A DNA stretch of 64,000 nucleotides from Streptomyces kanamyceticus (GTDB lineage: Bacteria > Actinomycetota > Actinomycetes > Streptomycetales > Streptomycetaceae), in NCBI RefSeq assembly GCF_008704495.1, contig NZ_CP023699.1, forward strand, positions 2,728,001 through 2,792,000, read 5' to 3'. The notes beneath the pieces were generated by a model. The model was not told the origin of the DNA and did not search any database. It saw only the letters and a program-made list of their open reading frames with translations. Position numbers and translations under genes: made by a program. Below, piece after piece: positions 34,334 to 43,328 of the stretch. Position 1 is the first letter of the stretch, and each line of letters opens with the position of its first letter.

Positions 34334-35719
34334 TCAGCTCGTGACGACGGTCACTTCGCCGATCCCGAGCGCCCTGACGGGCTCCTCGATCTCCTCGGCG
34401 TCGCCGACGAGGATCGTCACCAGGCGGTCCTCCGGGAAGGCGTTCACGACGGCCGCGGTGGCCTCCACGGTGCCGGTGGCGGCGAGCTGCCGGTACAGCT
34501 GCGCCTGGAAGTCGTCCGGCAGGTGCTGCTCGACCTGGTCGGCGAGCGTGGCCGCCACGGAGGACGCCATCTCGTACTTGAGCGGGGCCACGCCCACCAG
34601 GTTCTGCACGGCCACGTCACGCTCGGCGTCCGTGAGGCCCTCGGCGGCCAGCGTGCGCAGCACCTTCCAGAGGTCGTCGAGCGCGGGTCCGGTGGACGCC
34701 GTGTCGACCGAGCCGCTGATGGCGAGCATCGCCGCACCCGAGCCGTCCGGCGCGGAACGCAGCACCTGGCCGAACGCCCGTACGCCGTAGGTGTATCCCT
34801 TCTCCTCGCGCAGGACGCGGTCCAGGCGCGAGGTGAGGGTGCCGCCCAGGCAGTACGTACCGAGCACCTGGGCGGGCCAGACGCGGTCGTGCCGGTCGGC
34901 GCCGATGCGGCCGATCAGGAGCTGCGTCTGCACCGCGCCGGGGCGGTGCACGATCACGACGCGGCCGGTGTCGTCGGCGGTCACCGGGGGCACCGGACGC
35001 GGCTGGGCCGTGTCGCCGGTCCAGGCGCCGACGGTGTCGGCGAGGACGGCGTCCAGATCCGTCCCCGTGAGGTCGCCGACGATGACGAAGGTGGCCGTCG
35101 CGGGCCGGACGTGCTTCTCGTAGAAGGCGCGCACGGCCGCCGAGTCGATGGCCGCGACCGTCTCCTCGGTGCCCTGGCGCGGCCGCGACATGCGCGAGGT
35201 CGCGGGGAAGAGCTGCCGGGAGAGCTCCTTGGCGGCGCGGCGGGCCGGGTTGGCCGCCTCGTGCGGGATCTCGTCCAGGCGGTTGGCCACCAGGCGCTCG
35301 ATCTCGCTGTCCGCGAAGGCCGGGGCGCGCAACGCGTCGGCGAGCAGGCCGAGCGCCTTCGGGAGCCGGGAGACCGGGACTTCGAGCGACACGCGTACGC
35401 CCGGGTGGTCGGCGTGCGCGTCGAGCGTGGCGCCACAGCGGTCGAGCTCGGCGGCGAACTCCTCGGCGGAGTGCTTGTCGGTGCCCTCGTTGAAGGCCCT
35501 CGCCATGATCGTGGCGACGCCGTCGAGGCCCGCGGGCTCGGCCTCGAGAGGCGCTTCGAGGTGGATCTCGACGGCGACCACCTGCTGGCCGGGGCGGTGG
35601 CAGCGCAGCACCGTGAGGCCGTTGGTGAGGGTGCCGCGCTCGGGCGCGGGGAAGGCCCAGGGCTTGGCGGTGCCCGCCTGGGGTTGCGCGTGGAACTGCA
35701 TCGTCGCGGCCTCGGTCAC
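34334..35719 (-). CDS. M16-family peptidase-like subunit lacking the zinc motif
   Basis: The 461-residue protein shares the M16 fold (TLTNGLTVLRCHRPGQQVVA, AFNEGTDKHSAEEFAAELDR, YGVRAFGQV) but where active members have HxxEH it reads GVATIMARAFNEGT, so it cannot bind catalytic zinc there. In two-component M16 proteases an inactive subunit pairs with an active one to form a clamshell. Its GTG start overlaps the stop of the active partner gene as GTGA, which fits a heterodimer made in equal amounts. Confidence 0.92.
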   Translation of the reverse strand: MTEAATMQFHAQPQAGTAKPWAFPAPERGTLTNGLTVLRCHRPGQQVVAVEIHLEAPLEAEPAGLDGVATIMARAFNEGTDKHSAEEFAAELDRCGATLDAHADHPGVRVSLEVPVSRLPKALGLLADALRAPAFADSEIERLVANRLDEIPHEAANPARRAAKELSRQLFPATSRMSRPRQGTEETVAAIDSAAVRAFYEKHVRPATATFVIVGDLTGTDLDAVLADTVGAWTGDTAQPRPVPPVTADDTGRVVIVHRPGAVQTQLLIGRIGADRHDRVWPAQVLGTYCLGGTLTSRLDRVLREEKGYTYGVRAFGQVLRSAPDGSGAAMLAISGSVDTASTGPALDDLWKVLRTLAAEGLTDAERDVAVQNLVGVAPLKYEMASSVAATLADQVEQHLPDDFQAQLYRQLAATGTVEATAAVVNAFPEDRLVTILVGDAEEIEEPVRALGIGEVTVVTS

Positions 35720-37068
35720 TTCGCCGCCTCCTCGTCGTCTGCGTCGGCGTCGGCGCCGTCTTCGGGGGTCACCGGCTCGTACACGAGCACCGCGCGGTTG
35801 TCGGGGCGCAGGCGGGCCTTGGCGATCTCCTGGACCTCCTCGGCGGTCACCTCGAGAACGCGCCCGACGGCGGTCAGGGCGAGCTGCGGGTCACCGAACA
35901 GGACGGCGTACCTGCACAGTTCGTCGGCGCGGCCCGCGACCGTGCCGAGCCGGTCGAGCCACTCGCGCTCCAACTGCGCCTGAGCGCGCTCCATCTCCTC
36001 CGGAGTGGGGCCCTCCGCGGCGAAGCGGGCGAGCTCGTCGTCGACGGCGGCCTCGATCACCGGCACCTCGACGTCTCCGGAGGTCTTCACGTCCAGCCAG
36101 CCGAGCGAGGGCGCCCCGGCGAGCCGCAGCAGGCCGAATCCCGCCGCGACCGCCGTACGGTCACGGCGCACCAGGCGGTTGTAGAGCCGCGACGACTCGC
36201 CGCTGCCGAGGACGGTGAGCGCCAGGTCCGCCGCGTCGCACGCGCGCGTGCCGTCCTCCGGCAGCCGGTAGGCGGCCATCAGGGCGCGGGCCGGGACCTC
36301 CTCTTCGACGACCTCGCGCAGCTGCTCGCCGATGCGCTCGGGCAGGGAGCCGTCGCGCGGCGGCTGCTTGCCGTCGTGCGAGGGGATCGACCCGAAGTAC
36401 TTCTCGACCCAGGCGAGCGTCTGCTCCGGGTCGATGTCGCCGACTACGGAGAGGACGGCGTTGTTGGGCGCGTAGTACGTACGGAAGAAGTCGCGGGCGT
36501 CTTCCAGGGTGGCCGCGTCCAGGTCGGCCATGGAGCCGATCGGCGTGTGGTGGTACGGATGGCCCTCCGGGTACGAGAGAGCGGTCAGCTTCTCGAACGC
36601 CGTGCCGTACGGAACGTTGTCGTAGCGCTGTCGGCGCTCGTTCTTGACGACGTCGCGCTGGTTTTCCATGGACTCTTCGTCGAGCGCGGAGAGCAGCGAG
36701 CCCATCCGGTCGGCCTCAAGCCACAGGGCCAGCTCCAGCTGGTGGGCCGGCATCGTCTCGAAGTAGTTGGTGCGCTCGAAGCTCGTGGTGCCGTTGAGCG
36801 AACCGCCCGCTCCCTGCACCAGCTCGAAGTGGCCATTGCCGTGCACCTGCTGGGAACCCTGGAACATGAGGTGCTCGAAGAGGTGCGCGAGGCCGGTTCG
36901 CCCCTTGACCTCGTGACGGGAACCGACGTCGTACCAGAGGCAGACCGCGGCGACCGGGGTCAGGTGGTCCTCGGAGAGCACCACGCGCAGGCCGTTGGCC
37001 AGCCGGTGCTCGGTCGCTGTCAGCCCGCCGGAGCCGGCCTCGGCTGTGGCCGTGTGACCCATGGGCAT
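35716..37068 (-). CDS. M16-family zinc metallopeptidase, active subunit
   Basis: The 450-residue protein has the inverted zinc motif HLFEH (His62, Glu65, His66) in TGLAHLFEHLMFQGSQQV and the distal Glu region VVKNERRQRYDNVPYG. There is no signal peptide, so it probably acts in the cytoplasm on peptides, as with mitochondrial-processing-peptidase-like bacterial proteins. I chose ATG at 37068 (MPMGHTATAEAG) because GAAGGGA lies five bases upstream. It is coupled to the inactive subunit gene downstream. The divergent neighbour is parC. Confidence 0.94.
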   Translation of the reverse strand: MPMGHTATAEAGSGGLTATEHRLANGLRVVLSEDHLTPVAAVCLWYDVGSRHEVKGRTGLAHLFEHLMFQGSQQVHGNGHFELVQGAGGSLNGTTSFERTNYFETMPAHQLELALWLEADRMGSLLSALDEESMENQRDVVKNERRQRYDNVPYGTAFEKLTALSYPEGHPYHHTPIGSMADLDAATLEDARDFFRTYYAPNNAVLSVVGDIDPEQTLAWVEKYFGSIPSHDGKQPPRDGSLPERIGEQLREVVEEEVPARALMAAYRLPEDGTRACDAADLALTVLGSGESSRLYNRLVRRDRTAVAAGFGLLRLAGAPSLGWLDVKTSGDVEVPVIEAAVDDELARFAAEGPTPEEMERAQAQLEREWLDRLGTVAGRADELCRYAVLFGDPQLALTAVGRVLEVTAEEVQEIAKARLRPDNRAVLVYEPVTPEDGADADADDEEAAK

Positions 37069-37282
37069 GTACGTCCCTTCGATCGCTGAAACATTGCTGG
37101 TTCTGCCAGTCCTGACACTGTATGCAAGCGTGCCGACACCTGAGGAAGTTCCCGGTCCGCCCACGGCGTAGTCGACGCGTGACGGCGCCGGAGTACGGGT
37201 CGTGGTCGGCGTTGTCAGTGGGACGGTCCACAATGGTCGGCGTCAGATCCCGCACTAGCTTGGTGAAGGAGCCGCAGCAGCG

Positions 37283-39736
37283 ATGGCCCGCCGCAGCACG
37301 AAGACCCCGCCGCCCGACGACTCGTACGAGGAGAAGATCCTCGACATCGACGTCGTCGACGAGATGCAGGGCTCCTTCCTCGAGTACGCGTATTCGGTCA
37401 TCTACTCGCGTGCCCTGCCGGACGCCCGCGACGGCATGAAGCCGGTGCACCGCCGCATCGTGTACCAGATGAACGAGATGGGCCTGCGCCCCGACCGCGG
37501 CTACGTGAAGTGTGCCCGTGTCGTCGGCGAGGTCATGGGTAAGTTGCACCCCCATGGCGACGCGTCGATCTACGACGCGCTGGTCCGCATGGCCCAGCCC
37601 TTCTCGATGCGCCTGCCCCTGGTGGACGGCCACGGCAACTTCGGCTCGCTCGGCAACGACGACCCGCCGGCCGCCATGCGGTACACCGAGTGCAAGATGG
37701 CCGACGCCACCTCCCTGATGACGGAGTCGATCGACGAGGACACGGTCGACTTCGAGCCGAACTACGACGGCCAGGAGATGGAACCGACCACCCTCCCGGC
37801 GGCGTACCCGAACCTCCTGGTCAACGGAGCGTCGGGCATCGCGGTCGGCATGGCGACGAACATGCCGCCGCACAACCTCGGCGAGGTCATCGCCGCCGCC
37901 CGGCACCTGATCAAGCACCCGGGCGCCGACCTCGAGACGCTGATGAAGTTCGTGCCGGGCCCCGACCTGCCCACGGGCGGCCGGATCGTCGGCCTCGGCG
38001 GCATCAAGGACGCGTACGAATCGGGCCGTGGCACCTTCAAGACCCGCGCGACGGTCTCCGTGGAGAACGTGACGGCGCGCCGCAAGGGCCTGGTCGTCAC
38101 CGAACTGCCGTTCACCGTCGGCCCGGAGAAGGTGATCTCCAAGATCAAGGACCTGGTCGGCTCGAAGAAGCTGCAGGGCATCGCCGACGTCAAGGACCTC
38201 ACCGACCGCGCGCACGGCCTGCGCCTCGTCATCGAGATCAAGAACGGCTTCGTACCCGAGGCCGTCCTCGAGCAGCTCTACAAGCTGACGCCGATGGAGG
38301 AGACCTTCGGCATCAACAACGTGGCGCTGGTGGACGGCCAGCCGCTCACGCTCGGCCTCAAGGAGCTCCTCGAGGTCTATCTCGACCACCGCTTCGACGT
38401 GGTGCGCCGCCGCAGCGAGTTCCGCCGCGGCAAGAAGCGCGACCGGCTGCACCTGGTCGAGGGCATCCTGGTCGCCCTCCTGGACATCGACGAGGTCATC
38501 CGCCTCATCCGCTCCAGCGACAACTCCGCGCAGGCCAAGGAGCGCCTGATGGAGCGCTTCTCGCTGAGCGACGTCCAGACGCAGTACATCCTGGACACGC
38601 CGCTGCGCCGACTCACCAAGTACGACCGCATCGAGCTGGAGTCCGAGCGCGACAGGCTCAACGGAGAGATCGACGAGCTGACCGGCATCCTGGAGTCGGA
38701 CACCGAGCTGCGCAAGCTGGTCTCCACCGAACTGGCCGCCGTCGCCAAGAAGTTCGCCACCGACCGGCGCACGGTGCTCCTGGAGTCGGCGGGCGCCCCC
38801 GTGGCCTCGGTCTCCCTCCAGGTCGCGGACGACCCGTGCCGGGTGCTCCTGTCGTCGACGGGCCTGCTCGCCCGAACGGCCAACGGCGAGCCCTTCGCGG
38901 AGGGCGACGCCAAGCGCGTCAAGCACGACGTGATCGTCTCCGCGGTCCCCGCGACGGCCCGCGGCGAGGTCGGCGCCGTCACCTCCGAGGGACGGCTGCT
39001 GCGCCTCTCCGTAGTGGACCTCCCGCAGCTTCCGGAGACGGCGGGCGCGCCCAACCTCTCCGGCGGAGCACCCGTCTCCGAGCTGCTCTCCCTGGAGGGC
39101 GACGAGAAGCTGATCTGCCTGATGACGCTCGACGAGTCCTCGCCGGGCCTCGCGCTCGGCACCGAGCAGGGCGTCGTCAAGCGCGTGGTCCCCGACTACC
39201 CGTCCAACAAGGACGAGTTGGAGGTCATCACCCTCAAGGACGGCGACCGGATCGTCGGCGCGGCCGAGCTGCGCACCGGCGAGGAGGACCTGGTCTTCAT
39301 CACGGACGACGCCCAGCTGCTGCGCTACCAGGCCTCCCAGGTCCGCCCGCAGGGCCGCCCCGCGGGCGGCATGACGGGCATCAAGCTCGCGGACGGCGTG
39401 AAGGTCATCGCCTTCACCGCGGTGGACCCCGCGGTCGACGCGGTCGTGTTCACGGTGGCGGGCTCGCGCGGCACGCTCGACGACTCGGTACAGACGACGG
39501 CGAAGCTCACGCCGTTCGACCAGTACCCGCGCAAGGGCCGCGCCACGGGTGGTGTCCGGGTGCAGCGGTTCCTGAAGGGCGAGGACTGCCTGAGCTTCGG
39601 CTGGGCGGGCCCGACGCCACCGCACGCGGCACAGCGCAACGGCTCACCCGCCGAGCTTCCGGAGATCGACCCGCGCCGTGACGGCTCGGGCGTCTCCCTG
39701 GCGAAGCCGGTGGCCTCGGTGGCGGGCCCGGTGTGA
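37283..39736 (+). CDS. parC: DNA topoisomerase IV subunit A
   Basis: The 817-residue subunit breaks and rejoins DNA to decatenate chromosomes. The catalytic Tyr134 lies in AAMRYTE and the quinolone region reads [18 protein letters not shown]; the position matching E. coli GyrA Ser83 is Ala. The N-terminal cleavage core is followed by a coiled coil and a beta-pinwheel tail with no clear GyrA box (QRRGGKG); a weak [12 protein letters not shown] is present instead. It pairs with ParE at 54268-56391, and the separated parC/parE arrangement is usual in Streptomyces. Convergent with the CobW gene, with a ten-base gap. Confidence 0.92.
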   Translation: MARRSTKTPPPDDSYEEKILDIDVVDEMQGSFLEYAYSVIYSRALPDARDGMKPVHRRIVYQMNEMGLRPDRGYVKCARVVGEVMGKLHPHGDASIYDALVRMAQPFSMRLPLVDGHGNFGSLGNDDPPAAMRYTECKMADATSLMTESIDEDTVDFEPNYDGQEMEPTTLPAAYPNLLVNGASGIAVGMATNMPPHNLGEVIAAARHLIKHPGADLETLMKFVPGPDLPTGGRIVGLGGIKDAYESGRGTFKTRATVSVENVTARRKGLVVTELPFTVGPEKVISKIKDLVGSKKLQGIADVKDLTDRAHGLRLVIEIKNGFVPEAVLEQLYKLTPMEETFGINNVALVDGQPLTLGLKELLEVYLDHRFDVVRRRSEFRRGKKRDRLHLVEGILVALLDIDEVIRLIRSSDNSAQAKERLMERFSLSDVQTQYILDTPLRRLTKYDRIELESERDRLNGEIDELTGILESDTELRKLVSTELAAVAKKFATDRRTVLLESAGAPVASVSLQVADDPCRVLLSSTGLLARTANGEPFAEGDAKRVKHDVIVSAVPATARGEVGAVTSEGRLLRLSVVDLPQLPETAGAPNLSGGAPVSELLSLEGDEKLICLMTLDESSPGLALGTEQGVVKRVVPDYPSNKDELEVITLKDGDRIVGAAELRTGEEDLVFITDDAQLLRYQASQVRPQGRPAGGMTGIKLADGVKVIAFTAVDPAVDAVVFTVAGSRGTLDDSVQTTAKLTPFDQYPRKGRATGGVRVQRFLKGEDCLSFGWAGPTPPHAAQRNGSPAELPEIDPRRDGSGVSLAKPVASVAGPV

Positions 39737-39746
39737 CCGGACGCCG

Positions 39747-40832
39747 CTAACGCTCCTGGTCCGGTTCCGCCTCTGCTTCCTGGACGTACCGCAGTACGCC
39801 CCACATGCCCTGCTCATCGGCCTGTGGGGCGTACTCGCGACAGGCCTCGAGATCCTTCTCCAGAGCCGGTACGTCGACGCCCGACCCGATGAGCACGAGC
39901 TGGGTCAGCCGCGCCTCCCCCGGGGCCCACGGCTGGGGGTAGAAGCGCAGGAACCGCCCCACGGCGTGCACCTCGTACCGGTTCCTCGGGTCGGCCGGAC
40001 CGAAATCGACGTACCCCTTGATGCGGTAGAGCCCTTCGGGCCTGCTGTCGAGAAACGCCATCAAGGGGCGCGGCCCCAGGGGCACTTCGGAGGTGAAGGA
40101 GAGGCTTTCGTAGGCGGAGTGCAGATGGTCGTGGTGACCTGGCTGACCGCAGCGGCCGTCGGCGCCATCGGCATCACCTGTCTCGTCGTCCCGCAGATCG
40201 TCGAAGGAAAGCTGTCCCACCCGCTCCCCCACGGGCGCGCGGTCGAAGAGCAGCTCGACGTCGACGCGCCCGTAGGAGGACGCGACGACGGACGCACGGC
40301 CCGCGAACCCGTGGACGACGTCCAGGACGCGCTCACGCTCCTCGTCGGAGACCCGGTCGGCCTTGTTGACCACGACGAGATCGGCGATGCCCAGATGCCG
40401 GTCGACCTCGGGGTGCCGCTCCCGGGTGGCGTCGAACTCGGCGGCGTCGACGACCTCGACGAGACCGCCGTACACGATGTGCGGATTCTCGCTGGCGAGG
40501 AGCATCTTCACGAGTTCTTGCGGCTCGGCGAGCCCGCTCGCCTCGATGACGATGACGTCGATCCCCGCGGAGGGCCTGGCGAGCCGCTCCAGATACTCGT
40601 CGAGCTCGCTCGCGTCCACCGCGCAGCACAGGCATCCGTTGCCGAGCGAGACGGTCGAGTCGCCGAGCTGCCCCGCGACCGACATGGCGTCGATCTCGAT
40701 CGAGCCGAAGTCATTGACGATCGCCCCGATCCGGGTGCCGCCGCTGCGGTGCAGCAGATGGTTCAGCAGGGTCGTCTTCCCCGAGCCGAGAAAGCCCGTG
40801 AGGACGACGACCGGGATCTGCTGCTTGTTCAC
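39747..40832 (-). CDS. CobW/COG0523-family GTPase (metallochaperone)
   Basis: The 361-residue protein carries Walker A GFLGSGKTT, the family metal motif GNGCLCCAV (CxCC), Walker B-like VIVIEASGLAEP and the base motif VNKAD. A His-rich insertion (GQPGHHDHLHSAYES) precedes the CobW C-terminal domain (YRIKGYVDF). COG0523 proteins deliver or insert zinc, cobalt or iron; zinc is likely by analogy with Zur-regulated actinobacterial members but not shown. I chose GTG at 40832 because GAGAGG sits upstream. The leader contains a 10-base tandem repeat at 40871-40940. Confidence 0.9.
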   Translation of the reverse strand: MNKQQIPVVVLTGFLGSGKTTLLNHLLHRSGGTRIGAIVNDFGSIEIDAMSVAGQLGDSTVSLGNGCLCCAVDASELDEYLERLARPSAGIDVIVIEASGLAEPQELVKMLLASENPHIVYGGLVEVVDAAEFDATRERHPEVDRHLGIADLVVVNKADRVSDEERERVLDVVHGFAGRASVVASSYGRVDVELLFDRAPVGERVGQLSFDDLRDDETGDADGADGRCGQPGHHDHLHSAYESLSFTSEVPLGPRPLMAFLDSRPEGLYRIKGYVDFGPADPRNRYEVHAVGRFLRFYPQPWAPGEARLTQLVLIGSGVDVPALEKDLEACREYAPQADEQGMWGVLRYVQEAEAEPDQER

Positions 40833-40870
40833 GTGGACCTCTCGTGTCGACGCCGGCACGACTCGCGCCG

Positions 40871-40940
40871 GACCCCGGCGGGCCTCGTCGGAACCCGTCG
40901 GACCTCGTCCGGCCTCATCGGACCTCATCGAATCCCGTAC
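40871..40940. repeat. Seven degenerate 10-base tandem repeats in the CobW gene leader
   Basis: The units are GACCCCGGCG, GGCCTCGTCG, GAACCCGTCG, GACCTCGTCC, GGCCTCATCG, GACCTCATCG and AATCCCGTAC, in strict 10-base phase. They lie between the CobW start codon (40832) and the presumed promoter, so would be in its transcript leader. The period is close to a DNA turn. Confidence 0.75.
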
Positions 40941-41209
40941 GACGATTGAAGACCGTCCCAGGATATGTGCGCGTAGGGGGCTCGCGAAGTGAACGATTGT
41001 TAGCGGCGCTCGCGGGGCACACATCTGGCACGGCGCCCGGATGTGCGACCACCGCTTCCTTCCGTGCGCCTCCTCTCCGCCTCCCCGCCGATCAGAGCCG
41101 CTCGGCACCCTGGGAGACGGCAAGCGCACCGCCCATCGCTCGCCGGTCCGCTCCCTGTCGACCCGCATCCCGACGACCGGCGGACGGTCGCCTATTCGGG
41201 GGGGTTGAC
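40941..41209. other. Divergent promoter region, CobW gene / DUF6082-like gene
   Basis: No gene with recognisable features is seen. The part near 40935-41010 is less GC-rich (CCAGGATATGTGCGC, GAACGATTGTTAGCG) and likely holds the CobW promoter. It lies at the boundary between core genes and the accessory island at 41.2-43.3 kb. Confidence 0.5.
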
Positions 41210-41785
41210 ATGGCCACACGGAAGTCTTGGACACGGGAGGTGGGTCCGGCCGCGACGGCAGGGCTCTCATTCGCGGCCGGAACGTTCCTGCTGCTCCGCG
41301 GCAAGGAGTGGCGCCGGTCGGCGCACATCGAGGAACGCGAACGCCGGGCAGCCGAACACGAACGCCTGGCCCTGGCCGCACAACGCAGGAACGCGGCCCT
41401 CACGGAACAGCACCGGCTCCACTTCGACCTGCTGTGCACGGCGATGGGGGATGCCTCGCTCGCGGCGGTCCTGAACACCTACGAAGAGGAGATCTCTCCC
41501 GAACAGCAACGCCAGTTCCTCTTCGCCAACGCCCTGTACATCAACGCACTGCACGCCCACCGGATCGGCGCCATGAGCCTGGGAGAGCTGCACGGACACC
41601 TTCGGGTGATGTGCCAGAACCCGATCTTCCGGCACTACTGGGATGCCACACGGCACCATCGCGCCAGCCTGGACCGCTCCTCCGACGAGGCCAAGGTGGG
41701 CCGCATGATGGATCGTCTGGACCGCGAACTCCAGGAAGCGGACACCGACGAGTGGTGGGTGGTGGGCGAACCTCCCGCCGAATAG
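41210..41785 (+). CDS. DUF6082-like single-helix membrane protein (copy A)
   Basis: The 191-residue protein has an N-terminal hydrophobic stretch (AATAGLSFAAGTFLLL), a charged coiled coil (IEERERRAAEHERLALAAQR), and a helical domain with LHFDLLCTAMGDASLAAVLN, QRQFLFANALYINALHAHR and NPIFRHYWDATRHHR. The last pattern recurs in copy B (42630-43328), and I assign both to the DUF6082-like family of Streptomyces. The function is unknown. A G-rich binding site (GGGGGGG) precedes the ATG. It opens a four-gene island not seen in the core order around it. Confidence 0.8.
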   Translation: MATRKSWTREVGPAATAGLSFAAGTFLLLRGKEWRRSAHIEERERRAAEHERLALAAQRRNAALTEQHRLHFDLLCTAMGDASLAAVLNTYEEEISPEQQRQFLFANALYINALHAHRIGAMSLGELHGHLRVMCQNPIFRHYWDATRHHRASLDRSSDEAKVGRMMDRLDRELQEADTDEWWVVGEPPAE

Positions 41786-41881
41786 GGCCGGTTGGATGAC
41801 ACTGGGACCGTCTCGCGGCATCTAGCGGCTAGCCTGTCGCCAGCCCAGCCCAGCACCTATCGCCCGAGGACAGGGATCCCT

Positions 41882-42118
41882 TTGAACATCGTGCGCCGCA
41901 TCGGCGTGCCTCCCCGCTTGCGGGGCAGCGCAACCGGCCAGACCTGCCCCGACATCTTTGAGCTCAGCGACGGGAACTTCGCCGTCATCGGGACGGACAA
42001 GACCGAAGCGCTCAAGGGCGAACTGCCCGCTGACGCCGGATGTGCTGACTACGAACGCATCGTCGTAGTCAGCCGAGAGACCCTCGTCCGAGCCAAGGTC
42101 GACATCCCCGAGGCCTGA
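41882..42118 (+). CDS. Small conserved protein, paralog 1
   Basis: The 78-residue product contains RRIGVPPRLRGSATGQTCPD and IFELSDGNFAVIGTDKTEAL, and a C-terminal RIVVVSRETLVRAKVDIPEA. It is about half identical to the protein at 42244-42504 throughout, which supports it as a real gene. There is no ATG at the right place; I use the TTG at 41882 with AGGACAGGG just upstream, and a GTG at 41891 is the alternative. The function is unknown. Confidence 0.75.
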   Translation: MNIVRRIGVPPRLRGSATGQTCPDIFELSDGNFAVIGTDKTEALKGELPADAGCADYERIVVVSRETLVRAKVDIPEA

Positions 42119-42243
42119 GCCGCTCGGCTCCCCCCGCTGTACCGGACCCGGTCATTCAGTACCACTCACCGCCACCCTCGGTGATTGATCAAGTACGTAC
42201 AGTTCACCTTCGTCGATCTCCACCCGCCCACAAGGAGGCCACC

Positions 42244-42504
42244 ATGGCCGTCCGTCTCGGCCGAAAGCCGTACATAGCACGCAGACTGGGCGTTCCCCCG
42301 CGCCTGCGAGGCAGCATCAGCGGGGAGACCTGTCCCGACATCTTCGAGCTCTCCACCGGCGAATTCGCCTTCATAGGGACCGACGTGACCGAGAGCCTGC
42401 GGCACGCCCTGCCACCGGGCCTCGCCTGCGGCCAGGACCAGCGCATCGTCGTGATCACCCGCGAGACCCTCCTGCGGGCCAGATCCGACATCCCTGACGC
42501 ATAG
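42244..42504 (+). CDS. Small conserved protein, paralog 2
   Basis: The 86-residue product, MAVRLGRKPYIARRLGVPPR..., shares with its neighbour the blocks GVPPRLRGSxxGxTCPDIFE, GxFAxIGTDxTE and RIVVxxRETLxRAxxDIPxA. A very strong binding site (AAGGAGG, five-base spacing) precedes the ATG. It is likely a compact beta-rich single domain of about 70 residues; no signal peptide or membrane segment. The function is unknown. A hairpin terminator follows. Confidence 0.85.
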   Translation: MAVRLGRKPYIARRLGVPPRLRGSISGETCPDIFELSTGEFAFIGTDVTESLRHALPPGLACGQDQRIVVITRETLLRARSDIPDA

Positions 42505-42507
42505 CAG

Positions 42508-42536
42508 GTCCGGCCCGGGGCACCCCTGGGCCGGAC
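42508..42536. terminator. Hairpin after small protein paralog 2
   Basis: GTCCGGCCCGGGG and CCCTGGGCCGGAC form a near-perfect stem just past the stop codon. A second hairpin (CCGGCCCC/GGGGCCGG) follows at about 42557-42577. Confidence 0.8.
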
Positions 42537-42629
42537 GCCTCCGCGATCGCACACCCGGCCCCCACAGGGGCCGGGCACGTTTCCGCCCCCTGCCCACGGG
42601 AAGAATTCGGCGAACCCAGGGAGGGACTG

Positions 42630-43328
42630 ATGGCGCGTCAGCAGGCTTGGCGTACCGCGCTCTCCGTCGGCGCGTGGACCGCGGCCATCACTGCGGGGAT
42701 CGCACTCGTGGGCGTGGCCTCCTTAGCCGTCAGCGGCTGGCTGATACGTGGCGTGGAAGCGACCAACGGCGACCGGCGCACGGCGGAGGAACGCAGCTCG
42801 CTCGGGGACTACTTCGGCGGCGTGAGCGCGGTGTTCTCCGGCCTCGCCCTCCTGCTGCTCGTCGCCACCCTCCTCTTCCAGCAGCGGGAACTGCGGATGC
42901 AGCGGCTCGAACTCTCCCTCCAGCGCGCGGAGCTGATCGCCTCACGCGACGAACTGCACCGCAGCGCGGAGGCCGACCTGCGCACGCTGCACGTCCAGCT
43001 GACACAGATGGTCATGGACGACCCCTCGCTGGCCGCGGTGTGGAACGACTTCCGCAGGGAGCCGGATTCCGCACTCCGCCAGAACCTCTTCGCCAACCTC
43101 ACCTTCAACCACTACGTACTGGCCTACAGCTGGGGCAGCTTCTCCGAGGACGACCTGATCGCCCACGCCGAGAACCTGCTCGACAGCAGCACGTTCCGGC
43201 GCTACTGGAACGCCACCCGGGCGCACAAGGCGCAGCTCTCGCCCGACAGCCCGGAGGGGCAGGTGTTCCAGCTCTTCGATCGGGCCTTCGCCGACCGGCC
43301 GCAGGGCACGCCTCCGGCCTCTCCCTAG
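42630..43328 (+). CDS. DUF6082-like two-helix membrane protein (copy B)
   Basis: The 232-residue protein has two hydrophobic segments (AAITAGIALVGVASLAVSGW and VFSGLALLLLVATLLFQ), a coiled coil (RELRMQRLELSLQRAELIAS), and a helical domain matching copy A: DPSLAAVWNDFR, QNLFANLTFNHYVLAY and STFRRYWNATRAHKAQ. Copy A has only one helix. The shared C-terminal half marks them as paralogs. Its TAG stop overlaps the convergent citrate synthase stop within the palindrome CTAG at 43325-43328. Confidence 0.82.
   Translation: MARQQAWRTALSVGAWTAAITAGIALVGVASLAVSGWLIRGVEATNGDRRTAEERSSLGDYFGGVSAVFSGLALLLLVATLLFQQRELRMQRLELSLQRAELIASRDELHRSAEADLRTLHVQLTQMVMDDPSLAAVWNDFRREPDSALRQNLFANLTFNHYVLAYSWGSFSEDDLIAHAENLLDSSTFRRYWNATRAHKAQLSPDSPEGQVFQLFDRAFADRPQGTPPASP

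Noticed and set aside
35716..37068. M16 pair as a single gene split by a frameshift
   Set aside because: Both genes have full M16 domains with their own starts, and active/inactive pairs coupled by a 4-base overlap are normal.
36716..39625. A 969-codon minus-strand frame across parC
   Set aside because: parC is intact on the plus strand with catalytic Tyr and QRDR motifs; the antisense frame has repetitive Arg/Val/Asp composition and no family match.
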